Of a stretch of DNA of 17,853 nt, positions 5,252 through 12,224 are shown piece after piece (position 1 is the first letter of the stretch; every line of letters starts with the position of its first letter). Under the pieces are notes generated by a model. The model saw nothing but the letters and a program-made list of their open reading frames with translations, searched no databases and was not told where the DNA came from. Position numbers and translations under genes: made by a program. Origin of the DNA: Candidatus Saccharimonadota bacterium (GTDB lineage: Bacteria > Patescibacteriota > Saccharimonadia > Saccharimonadales > Saccharimonadaceae); NCBI GenBank assembly GCA_030527565.1, contig JAUNAO010000002.1, positions 16,918-34,770 on the forward strand, in the 5' to 3' direction.

Positions 5252-7120
5252 ATGCCAGGCGAAAAACTTAACAACGATACAGAAAATAATGAGAATGGTT
5301 CGAGGGAACGCGAAGTTGGCGCCAAAGTTCTTAATACTGCCGGCTTCAACACTCGCCACCAAGAAATTGTAGATAGTTCCTTTGAAAAAGCTCGCTCGTA
5401 TGGCGAAAAGTTAGTTGGCAAAAACAACGAACGTCGAAATGATGCCTACATCGAGCGTCTTGACTCAATGGTGAAAAGACATGGCAATAAACTGGAAAGA
5501 CGCCTCTGGGGAATGTCGTTGGATAAAATAATTATTCAGCCGGAAGATATCGAAGACGCATACTGGCAAACCCAAGAACAGATTTTGCGTGATAACGGGC
5601 AGGGTCATGAACTTGCAGATTGGGAAAAAGAACGGCTTACCGAAGAAATTAGGGATAACCAACGCCAATCTGCCGAAAGCTGGTCTAATTACTTTGCAGA
5701 TGAAGACTGTCCATATCCAATGTGGTTCAAAGTTTATGCTTGGGATGGAATGAGTAAAATGGGGATCTTCGATAAAGAAAAACGTCAGTTTAAAAAACGC
5801 GACGAACACACCGTAGCCCCATACCCACATTTAGACGCCGGCGCTCTCGGCAAAACTTATGAGGCAATTAGTAATTTTTATGATCTTGGAAGCGAAGGCT
5901 TAGCAGAGCGGCAAACCGAAGAACAAGATGACCGTCTTAAGTCCTTAATCCAATCTGGTAATTTCAATAAAATCTACTCGAAGTTTTTGCTTGAACGGAA
6001 AGTGATTATCAAAACTCCAGAAAGAACCGAGGACGTACATGGCGACTGGGTAGAATATAATCCGGGCGACGAAGAGAACCTCGCTAAAGCCGCTGACGGC
6101 ACACCTTGGTGCGTCGCCAGCCCTAGTGTTGGACGCAGTTATCTCGAAAAGGGAAAAGACGGCAATCAGTATAATGATAGCAACCCAGATTCTAAAGCAA
6201 AGTTCATCCTTTTCCGCCTTCAAGACCCTGCGACGGGACAACTCGCAGATAATGCCTGCGCCTCGATTCGCCTAGATGTTGACGGCAATGTCGCCGAAAT
6301 CTCCGGTTTAAACGATGGCCAGGCTCTCGAAGATTCGCTTGTCCCAATTGCCGAAGAGAAAGTGCGGTCGTTGCCGGGCGGGGAAGAGTTCCTTCAAAAG
6401 TTCGCGGACAAAAAACAACTCATCGCCCTAGACCAAAAAATGCAAAATGGCGAAGACCTCACAAAAGAAGAGCTCGAGTTCCTCTACGAAGTGAATCGCC
6501 CAATTGCTACGTTGGATAATTTTAATGCAGATCCACGCGTTGGGGAGCTTTTGGAAAAATATGATGTAGAATATGCCCTTAAAAATGGGATTTCGTTAGA
6601 GGAAATGATAAATGCGTTAAATCCCAGGACCGATCTTATTATTAATATGGGGACTCTTCTTTCGCATGGCGCAGATATTAACAGCATCATGGAAAGGCTG
6701 AGTCCTTGGAGCATTTATGCCAATTATGACCTCCTTTTGGCCCATGGTGCAAAGATTGATTTTGACGACTTGACGAAAAGACTAGACACGCTTACTGTCC
6801 TTTTTGATCTAGATTTTTTCCGCTCTCATGGCGCAAACATAGATATTAATGATTTGGCACAAAGATCCGACCCTCTTGATGTTGTTATACATTTTGACGA
6901 GTTTGCCTCTCGCGGCGCCAATTTAGACATTAACGATTTGGCGTCCAAATTAGAACCGTGCGAGATTTTTGCTTACCTTGATAGATTCCTTTCCCGCGGG
7001 GCAAATGCCAATAATCTAGTGGCTAGGATGGAACCTGAGCATATCACTCGAGAGTTAGATAATCTTTTATCTCACGGCGCAGATGTCGAACTTATCCGCT
7101 CCAGAGGCGTCGATGTCTAA
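5252..7120 (+). CDS. Large protein with C-terminal 28-residue solenoid-like repeats, function unknown
   Basis: The 622-residue protein has no signal peptide or membrane helix, so it should be cytosolic. The N-terminal 130 residues are charged and probably helical. A globular middle (about 150-390) contains FADEDCPYPMWFKVYAWDGM and a DGTPWCVASP motif with W286 and C287, then a beta-rich stretch with DVDGNVAEISGLND. From about residue 445 there are roughly six degenerate repeats of 25-28 residues with the pattern LxSHGANIDINDLAxRLxP. The HGA(D/N) element recalls ankyrin repeats, but the unit is shorter than the 33-residue ankyrin repeat. The start has AGGAGG at 5243-5248, only 3 nt from the ATG. 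A TATAAT at 5235-5240 would start transcription inside that site, so useful mRNA may come from upstream. I do not recognise a function; a protein-binding or effector role is only a guess. Confidence 0.85.
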   Translation: MPGEKLNNDTENNENGSREREVGAKVLNTAGFNTRHQEIVDSSFEKARSYGEKLVGKNNERRNDAYIERLDSMVKRHGNKLERRLWGMSLDKIIIQPEDIEDAYWQTQEQILRDNGQGHELADWEKERLTEEIRDNQRQSAESWSNYFADEDCPYPMWFKVYAWDGMSKMGIFDKEKRQFKKRDEHTVAPYPHLDAGALGKTYEAISNFYDLGSEGLAERQTEEQDDRLKSLIQSGNFNKIYSKFLLERKVIIKTPERTEDVHGDWVEYNPGDEENLAKAADGTPWCVASPSVGRSYLEKGKDGNQYNDSNPDSKAKFILFRLQDPATGQLADNACASIRLDVDGNVAEISGLNDGQALEDSLVPIAEEKVRSLPGGEEFLQKFADKKQLIALDQKMQNGEDLTKEELEFLYEVNRPIATLDNFNADPRVGELLEKYDVEYALKNGISLEEMINALNPRTDLIINMGTLLSHGADINSIMERLSPWSIYANYDLLLAHGAKIDFDDLTKRLDTLTVLFDLDFFRSHGANIDINDLAQRSDPLDVVIHFDEFASRGANLDINDLASKLEPCEIFAYLDRFLSRGANANNLVARMEPEHITRELDNLLSHGADVELIRSRGVDV

Positions 7121-7131
7121 AAAAGAAAATC

Positions 7132-7152
7132 CCCCAGCCTGATCGGCTGGGG
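7132..7152. terminator. Convergent terminator hairpin between the repeat-protein gene and the MYG1-like gene
   Basis: CCCCAGCC (7132-7139) pairs with GGCTGGGG (7145-7152), 8 bp of mostly G-C. On the minus strand it is followed by ATTTTCTTTTTT, a good U-tract for the MYG1-like gene. On the plus strand only TAAAATCATATT follows, so termination of the repeat-protein gene would be weaker. Confidence 0.8.
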
Positions 7153-7157
7153 TAAAA

Positions 7158-7949
7158 TCATATTGAGCGAGCTGCGCTTATGGCTGATTCGATGGTATCG
7201 AACGCTGCCATATAAAGCCCCGGATGAACGAAGTTGCATCCAGCCGGCTTTTTCTCAAGCCAACTTTCGGGTAACGGCACCCTAGCAACTCGTTTTTCAG
7301 CCGACACCGGTATTGTCTGAAGATTCACTTCTCCCCTATTACTGGGGAAGATTACAAAGCTCTTATCAGACGGAACCAGCACCGATTGCCATGGGGCGAA
7401 TTGCGGTAAAATCACAATCTGTTCGTCGCCAGCTTCCGCTAAAGCTGCTGTCACCAATCCGTCGGCACGAATTGCTGACTTGGCCCTCTCAACTTGTCGC
7501 CGAACAATTGTTTCCATGAACGATACAGCCTCAAGAAAGGCTTCGTCCATATCGGCGTCGTCGTCCCTAGCCGGGACAAATCCGTTTATCGCAAGCGATA
7601 AAGGATTTTTATCTCCGCCGTTGTCCTGCTTTTCAATTGGCATAATAAAATTACGTTCAAAAGCAAGATAGTGGCCTTCGCTCGGGAAAATATCTTCCCA
7701 AATATCCCTGAGGAGAAGACCGCAAGCGGCATATTTTTCTCCCGTAGGACGGATTTCGGCATCTGCCTGGTGGTGATCGTACTTGCCCAATCCGATATCT
7801 GCAACGATTACGCCGTCTTCGATTTTGGTTGGAGCCTCCAGCACGCGGCTTATTTCTACTAACGGATTAGCAATGCGTGCTAGAGCAACGCATAACACGT
7901 CATCAGTATGAAAAATGCCACCATGCACTATGATTTTGTTAATTTTCAT
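7158..7949 (-). CDS. MYG1/UPF0160 family protein (DHH-like metal-dependent nuclease)
   Basis: The family comprises DHH-superfamily-like phosphohydrolases; eukaryotic MYG1 is a 3'-5' RNA exonuclease. The metal-binding motifs are visible: IVHGGIFHTDDVLCVA (H9, H14, D16, D17), VIVADIGLGKYDHHQ (D51, D58, H59, H60), and a later EKQDNGGDKNP around residue 106. The 263-residue length is near that of compact bacterial members. The start ATG at 7949 has an AGGGAGGG Shine-Dalgarno about 5 nt upstream (complement of 7955-7962). Transcription begins about 80 nt upstream from a consensus -35/-10 promoter, and the leader carries a terminator-like hairpin. The gene ends in TGA, evidence that TGA is a stop codon in this organism. 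The substrate is unknown. Confidence 0.8.
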   Translation of the reverse strand: MKINKIIVHGGIFHTDDVLCVALARIANPLVEISRVLEAPTKIEDGVIVADIGLGKYDHHQADAEIRPTGEKYAACGLLLRDIWEDIFPSEGHYLAFERNFIMPIEKQDNGGDKNPLSLAINGFVPARDDDADMDEAFLEAVSFMETIVRRQVERAKSAIRADGLVTAALAEAGDEQIVILPQFAPWQSVLVPSDKSFVIFPSNRGEVNLQTIPVSAEKRVARVPLPESWLEKKPAGCNFVHPGLYMAAFDTIESAISAARSI

Positions 7950-7964
7950 TTTTTACCCTCCCTA

Positions 7965-8016
7965 AAAATAAAAACTAGCTGCTCAATAGATTCTATAAGA
8001 TATCAAGGTGCTAGTT
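7965..8016 (-). promoter_or_regulatory. Leader hairpin upstream of the MYG1-like gene, possible attenuator
   Basis: On the minus strand AACTAGC (complement of 8010-8016) pairs with GCTAGTT (complement of 7973-7979), and TTTATTTTT follows directly. A small inner palindrome TAGA-T-TCTA (7988-7996) can fold in the loop. The element lies inside the 80-nt leader, between promoter and Shine-Dalgarno site, as an attenuator would. No known riboswitch motif was recognised. Confidence 0.4.
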
Positions 8017-8035
8017 AATGACATAACTTCTTTCA

Positions 8036-8064
8036 ATTATAGCACAAAATATGAAAAAAGTCAA
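8036..8064 (-). promoter_or_regulatory. Consensus -35/-10 promoter of the MYG1-like gene
   Basis: On the minus strand TTGACT (complement of 8059-8064), a 17-nt spacer and TATAAT (complement of 8036-8041), with TGC just before the -10. It is one of the few promoters here with a clear -35 box. The insertion sequence has its target duplication directly against the -35 box at 8065. Confidence 0.8.
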
Positions 8065-8070
8065 TAGTAA
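8065..8070. repeat. Target-site duplication of the insertion sequence, left copy
   Basis: TAGTAA at 8065-8070 recurs at 9174-9179 immediately outside the right inverted repeat. The next base (C) also matches, so a 7-bp duplication cannot be excluded. It supports transposition of this copy rather than an ancient remnant. Confidence 0.75.
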
Positions 8071-8097
8071 CGTAATAGCCCACCACCTATGCAACAT
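8071..8097. repeat. Left terminal inverted repeat of the insertion sequence
   Basis: Begins CGTAATAGCCC and ends ACCTATGCAACAT. It matches the reverse complement of 9146-9173 at 22 positions with one single-base gap. A shorter match (CATAAAAT, 8102-8109 against 9134-9141) continues further in. Confidence 0.8.
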
Positions 8098-8112
8098 AAG
8101 CCATAAAATACA

Positions 8113-8183
8113 TATAATAAAAAGAAGGTGTTTTATACTTATATTATCAAGCAAAATAATAAAAGAAAGGAAAAACACCTTCT
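8113..8183 (+). promoter_or_regulatory. Transposase promoter region with hairpin reaching the start codon
   Basis: TATAAT at 8113-8118 lacks the TGN seen in host promoters. A second box, TATACT, lies at 8134-8139. AGAAGGTGTTTT (8123-8134) is a perfect 12-bp complement of AAAACACCTTCT (8172-8183), whose last base touches the ATG at 8184. A transcript carrying both arms would fold over the start region and enclose the weak AAAGG site (8166-8170). A transcript from TATACT would lack the left arm and stay open. Confidence 0.5.
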
Positions 8184-9161
8184 ATGAGCTATTGTAACAG
8201 CCAAGAAGCTATTTGTATACGGTCCTGTGCATTAAAAGATGTCATTCTGTTCGGTATGAGTATAAATGAAGTAGCAACTAAATATGAAAGAAATCGCAGT
8301 ACTATTTGGCGTTGGATCAAGAAATGGCAGAAGATTAACGAGAATGTGGAGACTAGGAACCATTATCGCCCTAGTCGCAATAATGGCATTAAAAGCATAG
8401 GGCAAAGGCCATACAGATGGACTATCCCCAGCGAGTCCTCTGCACCACGCCATCATCCCACCAGAATTTCTCCAGAGCTAGAAAGGAAGGTGCTAGAATA
8501 TCGCAAACAGACTGGCGATAAGCATGCTGCCTATATTCAAGCAGAAATGAAGAGAGATGGCATAGAGATTAATCTATCCGCCATTAAAAGAATCATAAAA
8601 AGATATAATTTACAGAGAGTAAAGAAGCTAAAACACAGAACCAATCCTAAAAGACCTAAAGCCAATCATCCAGGTGATTTAGTAGAAATAGATACTATTC
8701 ACTATACAGAACCCTTTACCTGGAAGAAAGTGTATGTCTATACGATAATTGATGTCTATACTAGAATGACCTATGCATATTGTAGTGCAGAATTAAGACC
8801 AGGCATTGCGGCTCAAGTTATTCTAAGAGCAGAGGCTAAGTTTGGCTTCCAGTTCAAGATGGTCCAAGCAGATAATGGGCCAGAGTTTGGCAAGTATTTT
8901 GATGCACAGATTAGAGGAAACGGCAAAAGAATGACTAGGCACACTCGTCCAGGTAGACCAAATGATAACGCTCACATTGAGAGATCTAACCGCACAATAC
9001 AAACAGAATGTATTGGGCATTACAAGCCAAGAAAAGCTACACCAGGCACCATAAACCAAAAGTTACGCAAGTATCTTGACTTATATAATCACTATAGGTT
9101 ACACTCATCATTAGAGTACCAAACACCTTATGAATTTTATGAACGATGTTGCAAAGGTTGA
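8184..9161 (+). CDS. DDE transposase with rve integrase core (IS481/IS3-like)
   Basis: The 325-residue protein has an N-terminal helix-turn-helix (about 27-49, SINEVATKYERNRSTIWRW), a linker, and a retroviral-integrase-type core. The catalytic triad is D170 in EIDTIHY, D230 in QADNGPEF and E266 in NAHIERSNR. The D-to-E spacing of 35 is that of the IS3 and IS481 groups. The C-terminal YRLHSSLEYQTPYEFY is the usual end of this core. It is a single intact frame with no sign of the IS3-type two-frame arrangement, which favours IS481. The Arg AGA/AGG and Ile ATA codons set it apart from the resident genes. The start is taken at the ATG just after the 12-bp hairpin, and the Shine-Dalgarno is weak. 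Confidence 0.9.
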   Translation: MSYCNSQEAICIRSCALKDVILFGMSINEVATKYERNRSTIWRWIKKWQKINENVETRNHYRPSRNNGIKSIGQRPYRWTIPSESSAPRHHPTRISPELERKVLEYRKQTGDKHAAYIQAEMKRDGIEINLSAIKRIIKRYNLQRVKKLKHRTNPKRPKANHPGDLVEIDTIHYTEPFTWKKVYVYTIIDVYTRMTYAYCSAELRPGIAAQVILRAEAKFGFQFKMVQADNGPEFGKYFDAQIRGNGKRMTRHTRPGRPNDNAHIERSNRTIQTECIGHYKPRKATPGTINQKLRKYLDLYNHYRLHSSLEYQTPYEFYERCCKG

Positions 9162-9173
9162 TGGACTGATACG
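9146..9173. repeat. Right terminal inverted repeat of the insertion sequence
   Basis: Read on the minus strand it begins CGTATCAGTCC and ends AACCTTTGCAACAT. It overlaps the last codons and the TGA stop of the transposase gene. Confidence 0.8.
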
Positions 9174-9179
9174 TAGTAA
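9174..9179. repeat. Target-site duplication of the insertion sequence, right copy
   Basis: TAGTAA, identical to 8065-8070, directly abuts the right inverted repeat. Confidence 0.75.
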
Positions 9180-9203
9180 CAGGGGAAATGCCTTACGGCC
9201 CAC

Positions 9204-9225
9204 AAAAAACCGCCCCAGAAGGCAG
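9204..9225 (-). terminator. Intrinsic terminator downstream of tRNA-Gly
   Basis: On the minus strand CTGCC (complement of 9221-9225) pairs with GGCGG (complement of 9210-9214) around a 6-nt loop, including one G-U pair. Six T follow (complement of 9204-9209). It lies 10 nt beyond the tRNA 3' end. Confidence 0.65.
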
Positions 9226-9234
9226 TCCTAAACC

Positions 9235-9309
9235 TGGTGCGGGTACAGGGAGTCGGACCCTGATCTCATCCTTGGGAAGGATACATAATAGCCGCTATAC
9301 GATACCCGC
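9235..9309 (-). tRNA. tRNA-Gly (anticodon CCC)
   Basis: A 75-nt cloverleaf on the minus strand with encoded CCA. The acceptor GCGGGTA pairs with TACCCGC. The anticodon loop TTCCCAA gives CCC, reading GGG. The T stem CAGGG/CCCTG carries the loop TCCGACT, so position 55 is C instead of the near-universal T. The D stem is weak. It is divergent from argS. Confidence 0.93.
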
Positions 9310-9318
9310 GCTACCCCT

Positions 9319-9327
9319 ATTATATCA
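9319..9327 (-). promoter_or_regulatory. Extended -10 promoter (TGA-TATAAT) for tRNA-Gly
   Basis: On the minus strand TGA (complement of 9325-9327) precedes TATAAT (complement of 9319-9324), which ends 9 nt before the tRNA 5' end. Confidence 0.65.
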
Positions 9328-9342
9328 TATTTCCCTAAGATA

Positions 9343-9351
9343 TGGTATAAT
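9343..9351 (+). promoter_or_regulatory. Extended -10 promoter (TGG-TATAAT) for argS
   Basis: TGG at 9343-9345 and TATAAT at 9346-9351 end 6 nt before the ATG at 9358. The intervening TATTTT has no Shine-Dalgarno sequence, so the argS message should be leaderless. Confidence 0.7.
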
Positions 9352-9357
9352 TATTTT

Positions 9358-11019
9358 ATGCAAGAAATCAAAAATGAATTAAAAAATTTGATTAAAAACC
9401 TTTACGGTCTAGATTTTGAACCGGACGTTACTCCTTCTCCTGACAATATTCCTACCGATTTTTCCTCGAACGCCCCCCTAAAACTTGCGAAAGAACTCCA
9501 TAACGCACCTATCAAAATTGCCGAAGAACTTGCTGAAAACGCGAAAGGGAATGACGTCCTAAAGAACTTCACCCCAACCGTCTCTAACCCTGGATTTCTA
9601 AACTTTATCACATCAGACGAATACTTAACTGCGAAAATTGCCGATTTTACTGAAAATTTCGAGAAAAATATATCATCAGACGAATATTCTGGAAAAACTG
9701 TCATCTGTGAATTTTCCGACCCAAACCCCTTCAAAGTCCTCCACGTCGGTCATTTATACACTTCAATCGTCGGTGATTCGATCTCGAAACTCTACGAATA
9801 CGCTGGGGCGAAAGTCATCCGCGCAAATTTTGGCGGCGATGTTGGTCTCCATGTCGCGAAAACCATGTATATTTTAATGCAAAAGAACCCAGACGACCTG
9901 ACGATCGAAGATATCGCAAAATGTTACGTCGAGGGAACTGCGGCCTACGAAGACGACGAAGCGGCAAAAGCCGAAATTACGAGATTGAACAAAGAAATCT
10001 ATAAAATTAACTCCGAAGATATCCATGGCACCCCTCTCGCGGACCTTTATTGGAAAGGTCGTGAACTCTCCTACGCCTACTTTAACGACTTCTACGCCCG
10101 CATTGGTCTTAAATTCGATAAATATTATCCAGAATCAACCGTCGCCGGTCTCGGCCTTAAAACCGTCAAAGAACAACTCGAAAAAGGCGTCTACGAACTA
10201 TCCGACGGCGCCGTAATTTTCGACGGCGAAAAATTCGGCCTCCACACCCGCGTCTTCATCAATAAAGAAGGCGTCCCAACTTATGAAGCAAAAGACGTTG
10301 GCTTAATTTTCACAAAATGGAACGACTACCATTTCGACAAATCGATTGTCATCACCGGTAACGAACAACTCGATTACATGAAAGTTGTTTTGAAATCCGT
10401 CGAGCAATACGCAAAAGATCTTGTCGACAAAACCAACCACCTAACCCATGGTCTCGTTAAACTTCCAGGCAACGTTAAAATGTCCTCTCGAAAAGGGAAC
10501 TTCCTCAAGGCTGTCGACGTTCTCGACCTAATCAATGAAGCTTTAAAATCCGAATATAATTCCGAAGACGAGACCGTCGCGCTCGCCGCAACGAAATACG
10601 CCTTTTTGAAATACAAAATGGGCGGGAATATCGTTTTCGATCCGAACGAATCCGTTAAAATGACTGGCAACTCCGGCCCGTACTTACTTTACTCTGCGGT
10701 TCGTGCAAAGAAAATCCTCGAAAAAGTTGGCGAAACTGGCGATATGAAGCCTGCCGAACTAAACGAACAAGAACGCACCCTAACGAAGAAAATTTTATTC
10801 TATAAAGACGCGCTTTCTGAGGCTCTAGCCGAGATTGCTCCACATCGCCTCGCGACTTATCTCTACGAAGTAGCGCAAGATTTCTCTCGTTTTTATGAGG
10901 CTTGTCCAGTCGCTGGCAGCGAAAAAGAAGCAATTCGTAAAAACCTTGTCAAAATCTATCTCGATGTCATGACCCACGGCCTTAATCTACTCGGCATCAA
11001 CATTCCGGAGGCAATGTAA
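9358..11019 (+). CDS. argS: Arginyl-tRNA synthetase
   Basis: This class I synthetase charges tRNA-Arg in the cytosol. It is 553 residues, a normal length. The N-terminal Add-1 domain covers about residues 1-110. The HIGH signature appears as HVGH (129-132) in DPNPFKVLHVGHLYTSIVGD. The family segment YEAKDVGLIF lies mid-protein. The KMSKS loop reads KMSSRKGN from residue 374, and a DALR-type anticodon-binding domain (SGPYLLYSAVRAKKIL onward) closes the protein. The ATG at 9358 is supported by the extended -10 six nt upstream. The stop overlaps the next start (TAATG), so argS heads an operon with orn and the YjbR-like gene. Confidence 0.97.
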   Translation: MQEIKNELKNLIKNLYGLDFEPDVTPSPDNIPTDFSSNAPLKLAKELHNAPIKIAEELAENAKGNDVLKNFTPTVSNPGFLNFITSDEYLTAKIADFTENFEKNISSDEYSGKTVICEFSDPNPFKVLHVGHLYTSIVGDSISKLYEYAGAKVIRANFGGDVGLHVAKTMYILMQKNPDDLTIEDIAKCYVEGTAAYEDDEAAKAEITRLNKEIYKINSEDIHGTPLADLYWKGRELSYAYFNDFYARIGLKFDKYYPESTVAGLGLKTVKEQLEKGVYELSDGAVIFDGEKFGLHTRVFINKEGVPTYEAKDVGLIFTKWNDYHFDKSIVITGNEQLDYMKVVLKSVEQYAKDLVDKTNHLTHGLVKLPGNVKMSSRKGNFLKAVDVLDLINEALKSEYNSEDETVALAATKYAFLKYKMGGNIVFDPNESVKMTGNSGPYLLYSAVRAKKILEKVGETGDMKPAELNEQERTLTKKILFYKDALSEALAEIAPHRLATYLYEVAQDFSRFYEACPVAGSEKEAIRKNLVKIYLDVMTHGLNLLGINIPEAM

Positions 11020-11543
11020 TGAAAAAAGCAAAGCTCCTTTGGATCGATCTTGAGATGACTGGCCTCGAGCCAGACAAAGATAAGATTCTCGAAATTGCAG
11101 CGATCGCAACCGATATGAAAATGGACGAGATTGCCCGTTTCGAGGAAGCTGTAAAGGTTGATGGTAAAATTATTAAATCAAGAATGGTTGGCGATTTTTG
11201 GGAGAAGAATGCGAAAACTCGCGACGCTCTCATCGCGGGTAGCGAAAACGGTAAGCCGATTAAAGAAGCTGAACAAGAACTCTTAGAATTTGTGAACAAG
11301 AATTTTGGCAAAACGATTTATCTTGCTGGAAACTCAATTCATCAAGATCGTAAATTTATTGAACGCGAGATGCCGGAATTGAACACAAAACTTCATTACC
11401 GTATGCTCGACGTTTCTGCTTGGAAAATTTATTTCGAAAACGCGCTGAATAAAAAATTTACAAAGCCCGAGACTCATCGCGCGCTCGATGATATTGAAGG
11501 CTCAATTGGAGAATTAAAATGGTATTTGACGTTTCTAAAGTAA
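11019..11543 (+). CDS. orn: Oligoribonuclease (DEDDh 3'-5' exonuclease)
   Basis: The enzyme degrades 2-5 nt RNA fragments, including linear cyclic-dinucleotide products, to mononucleotides. The five DEDDh residues can be placed: D10 and E12 in WIDLEMTGL, D110 in HQDRKFI, then H153 and D158 in HRALDDI. The 174-residue length is close to the usual 180. The start overlaps the argS stop by one base, with GGAGG at 11006-11010. The last 25 nt overlap the next gene. Co-transcription with argS is therefore expected. Confidence 0.95.
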   Translation: MKKAKLLWIDLEMTGLEPDKDKILEIAAIATDMKMDEIARFEEAVKVDGKIIKSRMVGDFWEKNAKTRDALIAGSENGKPIKEAEQELLEFVNKNFGKTIYLAGNSIHQDRKFIEREMPELNTKLHYRMLDVSAWKIYFENALNKKFTKPETHRALDDIEGSIGELKWYLTFLK

Positions 11544-11803
11544 CTGGACTTGGCGAATATATCGAAAAAGTAGAGAAGGAAAGAACTCTCTATCTTAAAG
11601 ACGACAAAGTTTTTCTCGTCGTTAATAAAAACACCCTCGAACTTCGCACCGATGGCAAACTCGCAAAACTTTTACGAGAAAAATATGAATCGGTCATGGA
11701 TTCACGCTATTTTGGCCGCGGCGGCATCGAAATCATCCCATCTTCGCAACTTACCGAAGATGAGCTAAATGATCTCGTCCGCCTAAGTTATAATTTATCT
11801 TAA
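11519..11803 (+). CDS. Small MmcQ/YjbR-like protein
   Basis: The 94-residue protein resembles the YjbR/MmcQ fold: a strand pair (DDKVFLVVNKNTLELRTD), a helix (KLAKLLREKYESV), then GRGGIEIIPSSQLTEDELNDLVRLSYNL, which matches the family's C-terminal half. Members are small, sometimes described as DNA-binding, and their function is not settled. The start at 11519 lies inside orn, with GGAG at 11508-11511 and 7-nt spacing, so the overlap looks genuine. The 3' end meets the convergent mscL with overlapping stop codons and no terminator between them. Confidence 0.65.
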   Translation: MVFDVSKVTGLGEYIEKVEKERTLYLKDDKVFLVVNKNTLELRTDGKLAKLLREKYESVMDSRYFGRGGIEIIPSSQLTEDELNDLVRLSYNLS

Positions 11804-12219
11804 TCTTTATTACAGCAACAATCTTTTTTGTCTTTTTTGCGGCGGAGTCTATTCATGGTTTTAATAATCATGAAGATCACCCAAGCAATAATTACAAACT
11901 CAACTACATTCTGTAAGAAATTGCCATAACGTAGCACAACTTCGCCTTGCCCGCCAATAAAATTCGGAATCGTGAACGATAAATTAGTTAAGTTAACGCC
12001 GCCCATTATAATCCCAGCAACTGGCATTACCAGATCATTGACCAGGGAATTAACGATCTTCGTGAATGCGCCACCAACCGCAACGCCAACCGCAAGATCA
12101 ATTACCGAACCGCGATTAATGAATTCAATAAATTCTTTCCGGAAGCTAGACGAACCTTCCCGAACCTGTTTTAGTTTTTTCTTCGCCGCCTCAACTTTTT
12201 TGGATTTTTCCGCCATCAT
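11800..12219 (-). CDS. mscL: Large-conductance mechanosensitive channel
   Basis: The channel opens under membrane tension to release osmolytes during osmotic downshock. The 139-residue protein has the MscL layout: amphipathic N-terminal helix FRKEFIEFINRGSVIDLAVGVAVGGAF leading into TM1 (about 39-66), a periplasmic loop from NLTNL to VVLRYG, TM2 (about 98-120), and a basic cytoplasmic tail that ends with an unusual CCC cluster. Two ATG codons open the frame. The AAGGAG (complement of 12221-12226) is 1 nt from the first and 4 nt from the second, so translation from 12216 is more likely. The Shine-Dalgarno overlaps the stop of the upstream gene, which suggests coupled translation. Confidence 0.95.
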   Translation of the reverse strand: MMAEKSKKVEAAKKKLKQVREGSSSFRKEFIEFINRGSVIDLAVGVAVGGAFTKIVNSLVNDLVMPVAGIIMGGVNLTNLSFTIPNFIGGQGEVVLRYGNFLQNVVEFVIIAWVIFMIIKTMNRLRRKKDKKDCCCNKD

Positions 12220-12224
12220 TCTCC

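Larger units (their letters stand above)
8071..9173 (+). mobile_element. Complete DD35E insertion sequence, 1103 bp (IS481/IS3-like)
   Basis: The element is bounded by imperfect terminal inverted repeats, 8071-8097 and 9146-9173. They agree at 22 positions with one gap and share TGCAACAT at their inner ends. Outside them is a direct repeat TAGTAA on both sides. One intact transposase gene fills the inside, and its stop codon lies within the right repeat. The codon usage is rich in AGA, AGG and ATA, unlike its neighbours, which prefer CGC/CGT and ATT/ATC. This suggests recent arrival. The termini start CGTA rather than TG, so the ISfinder family is uncertain. Confidence 0.85.

Noticed and set aside
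9119-9129. AAACACCTT near the transposase 3' end as the IS right inverted repeat, matching AAGGTGTTT at 8125-8133
   Set aside because: It encodes the conserved QTP motif of the transposase, and a longer, better inverted repeat (8071-8097 / 9146-9173) with target duplication lies outside it.
7158-9161. TGA reassigned to Gly as in some CPR lineages
   Set aside because: Two genes end in TGA at sensible family lengths and no resident gene has an in-frame TGA.
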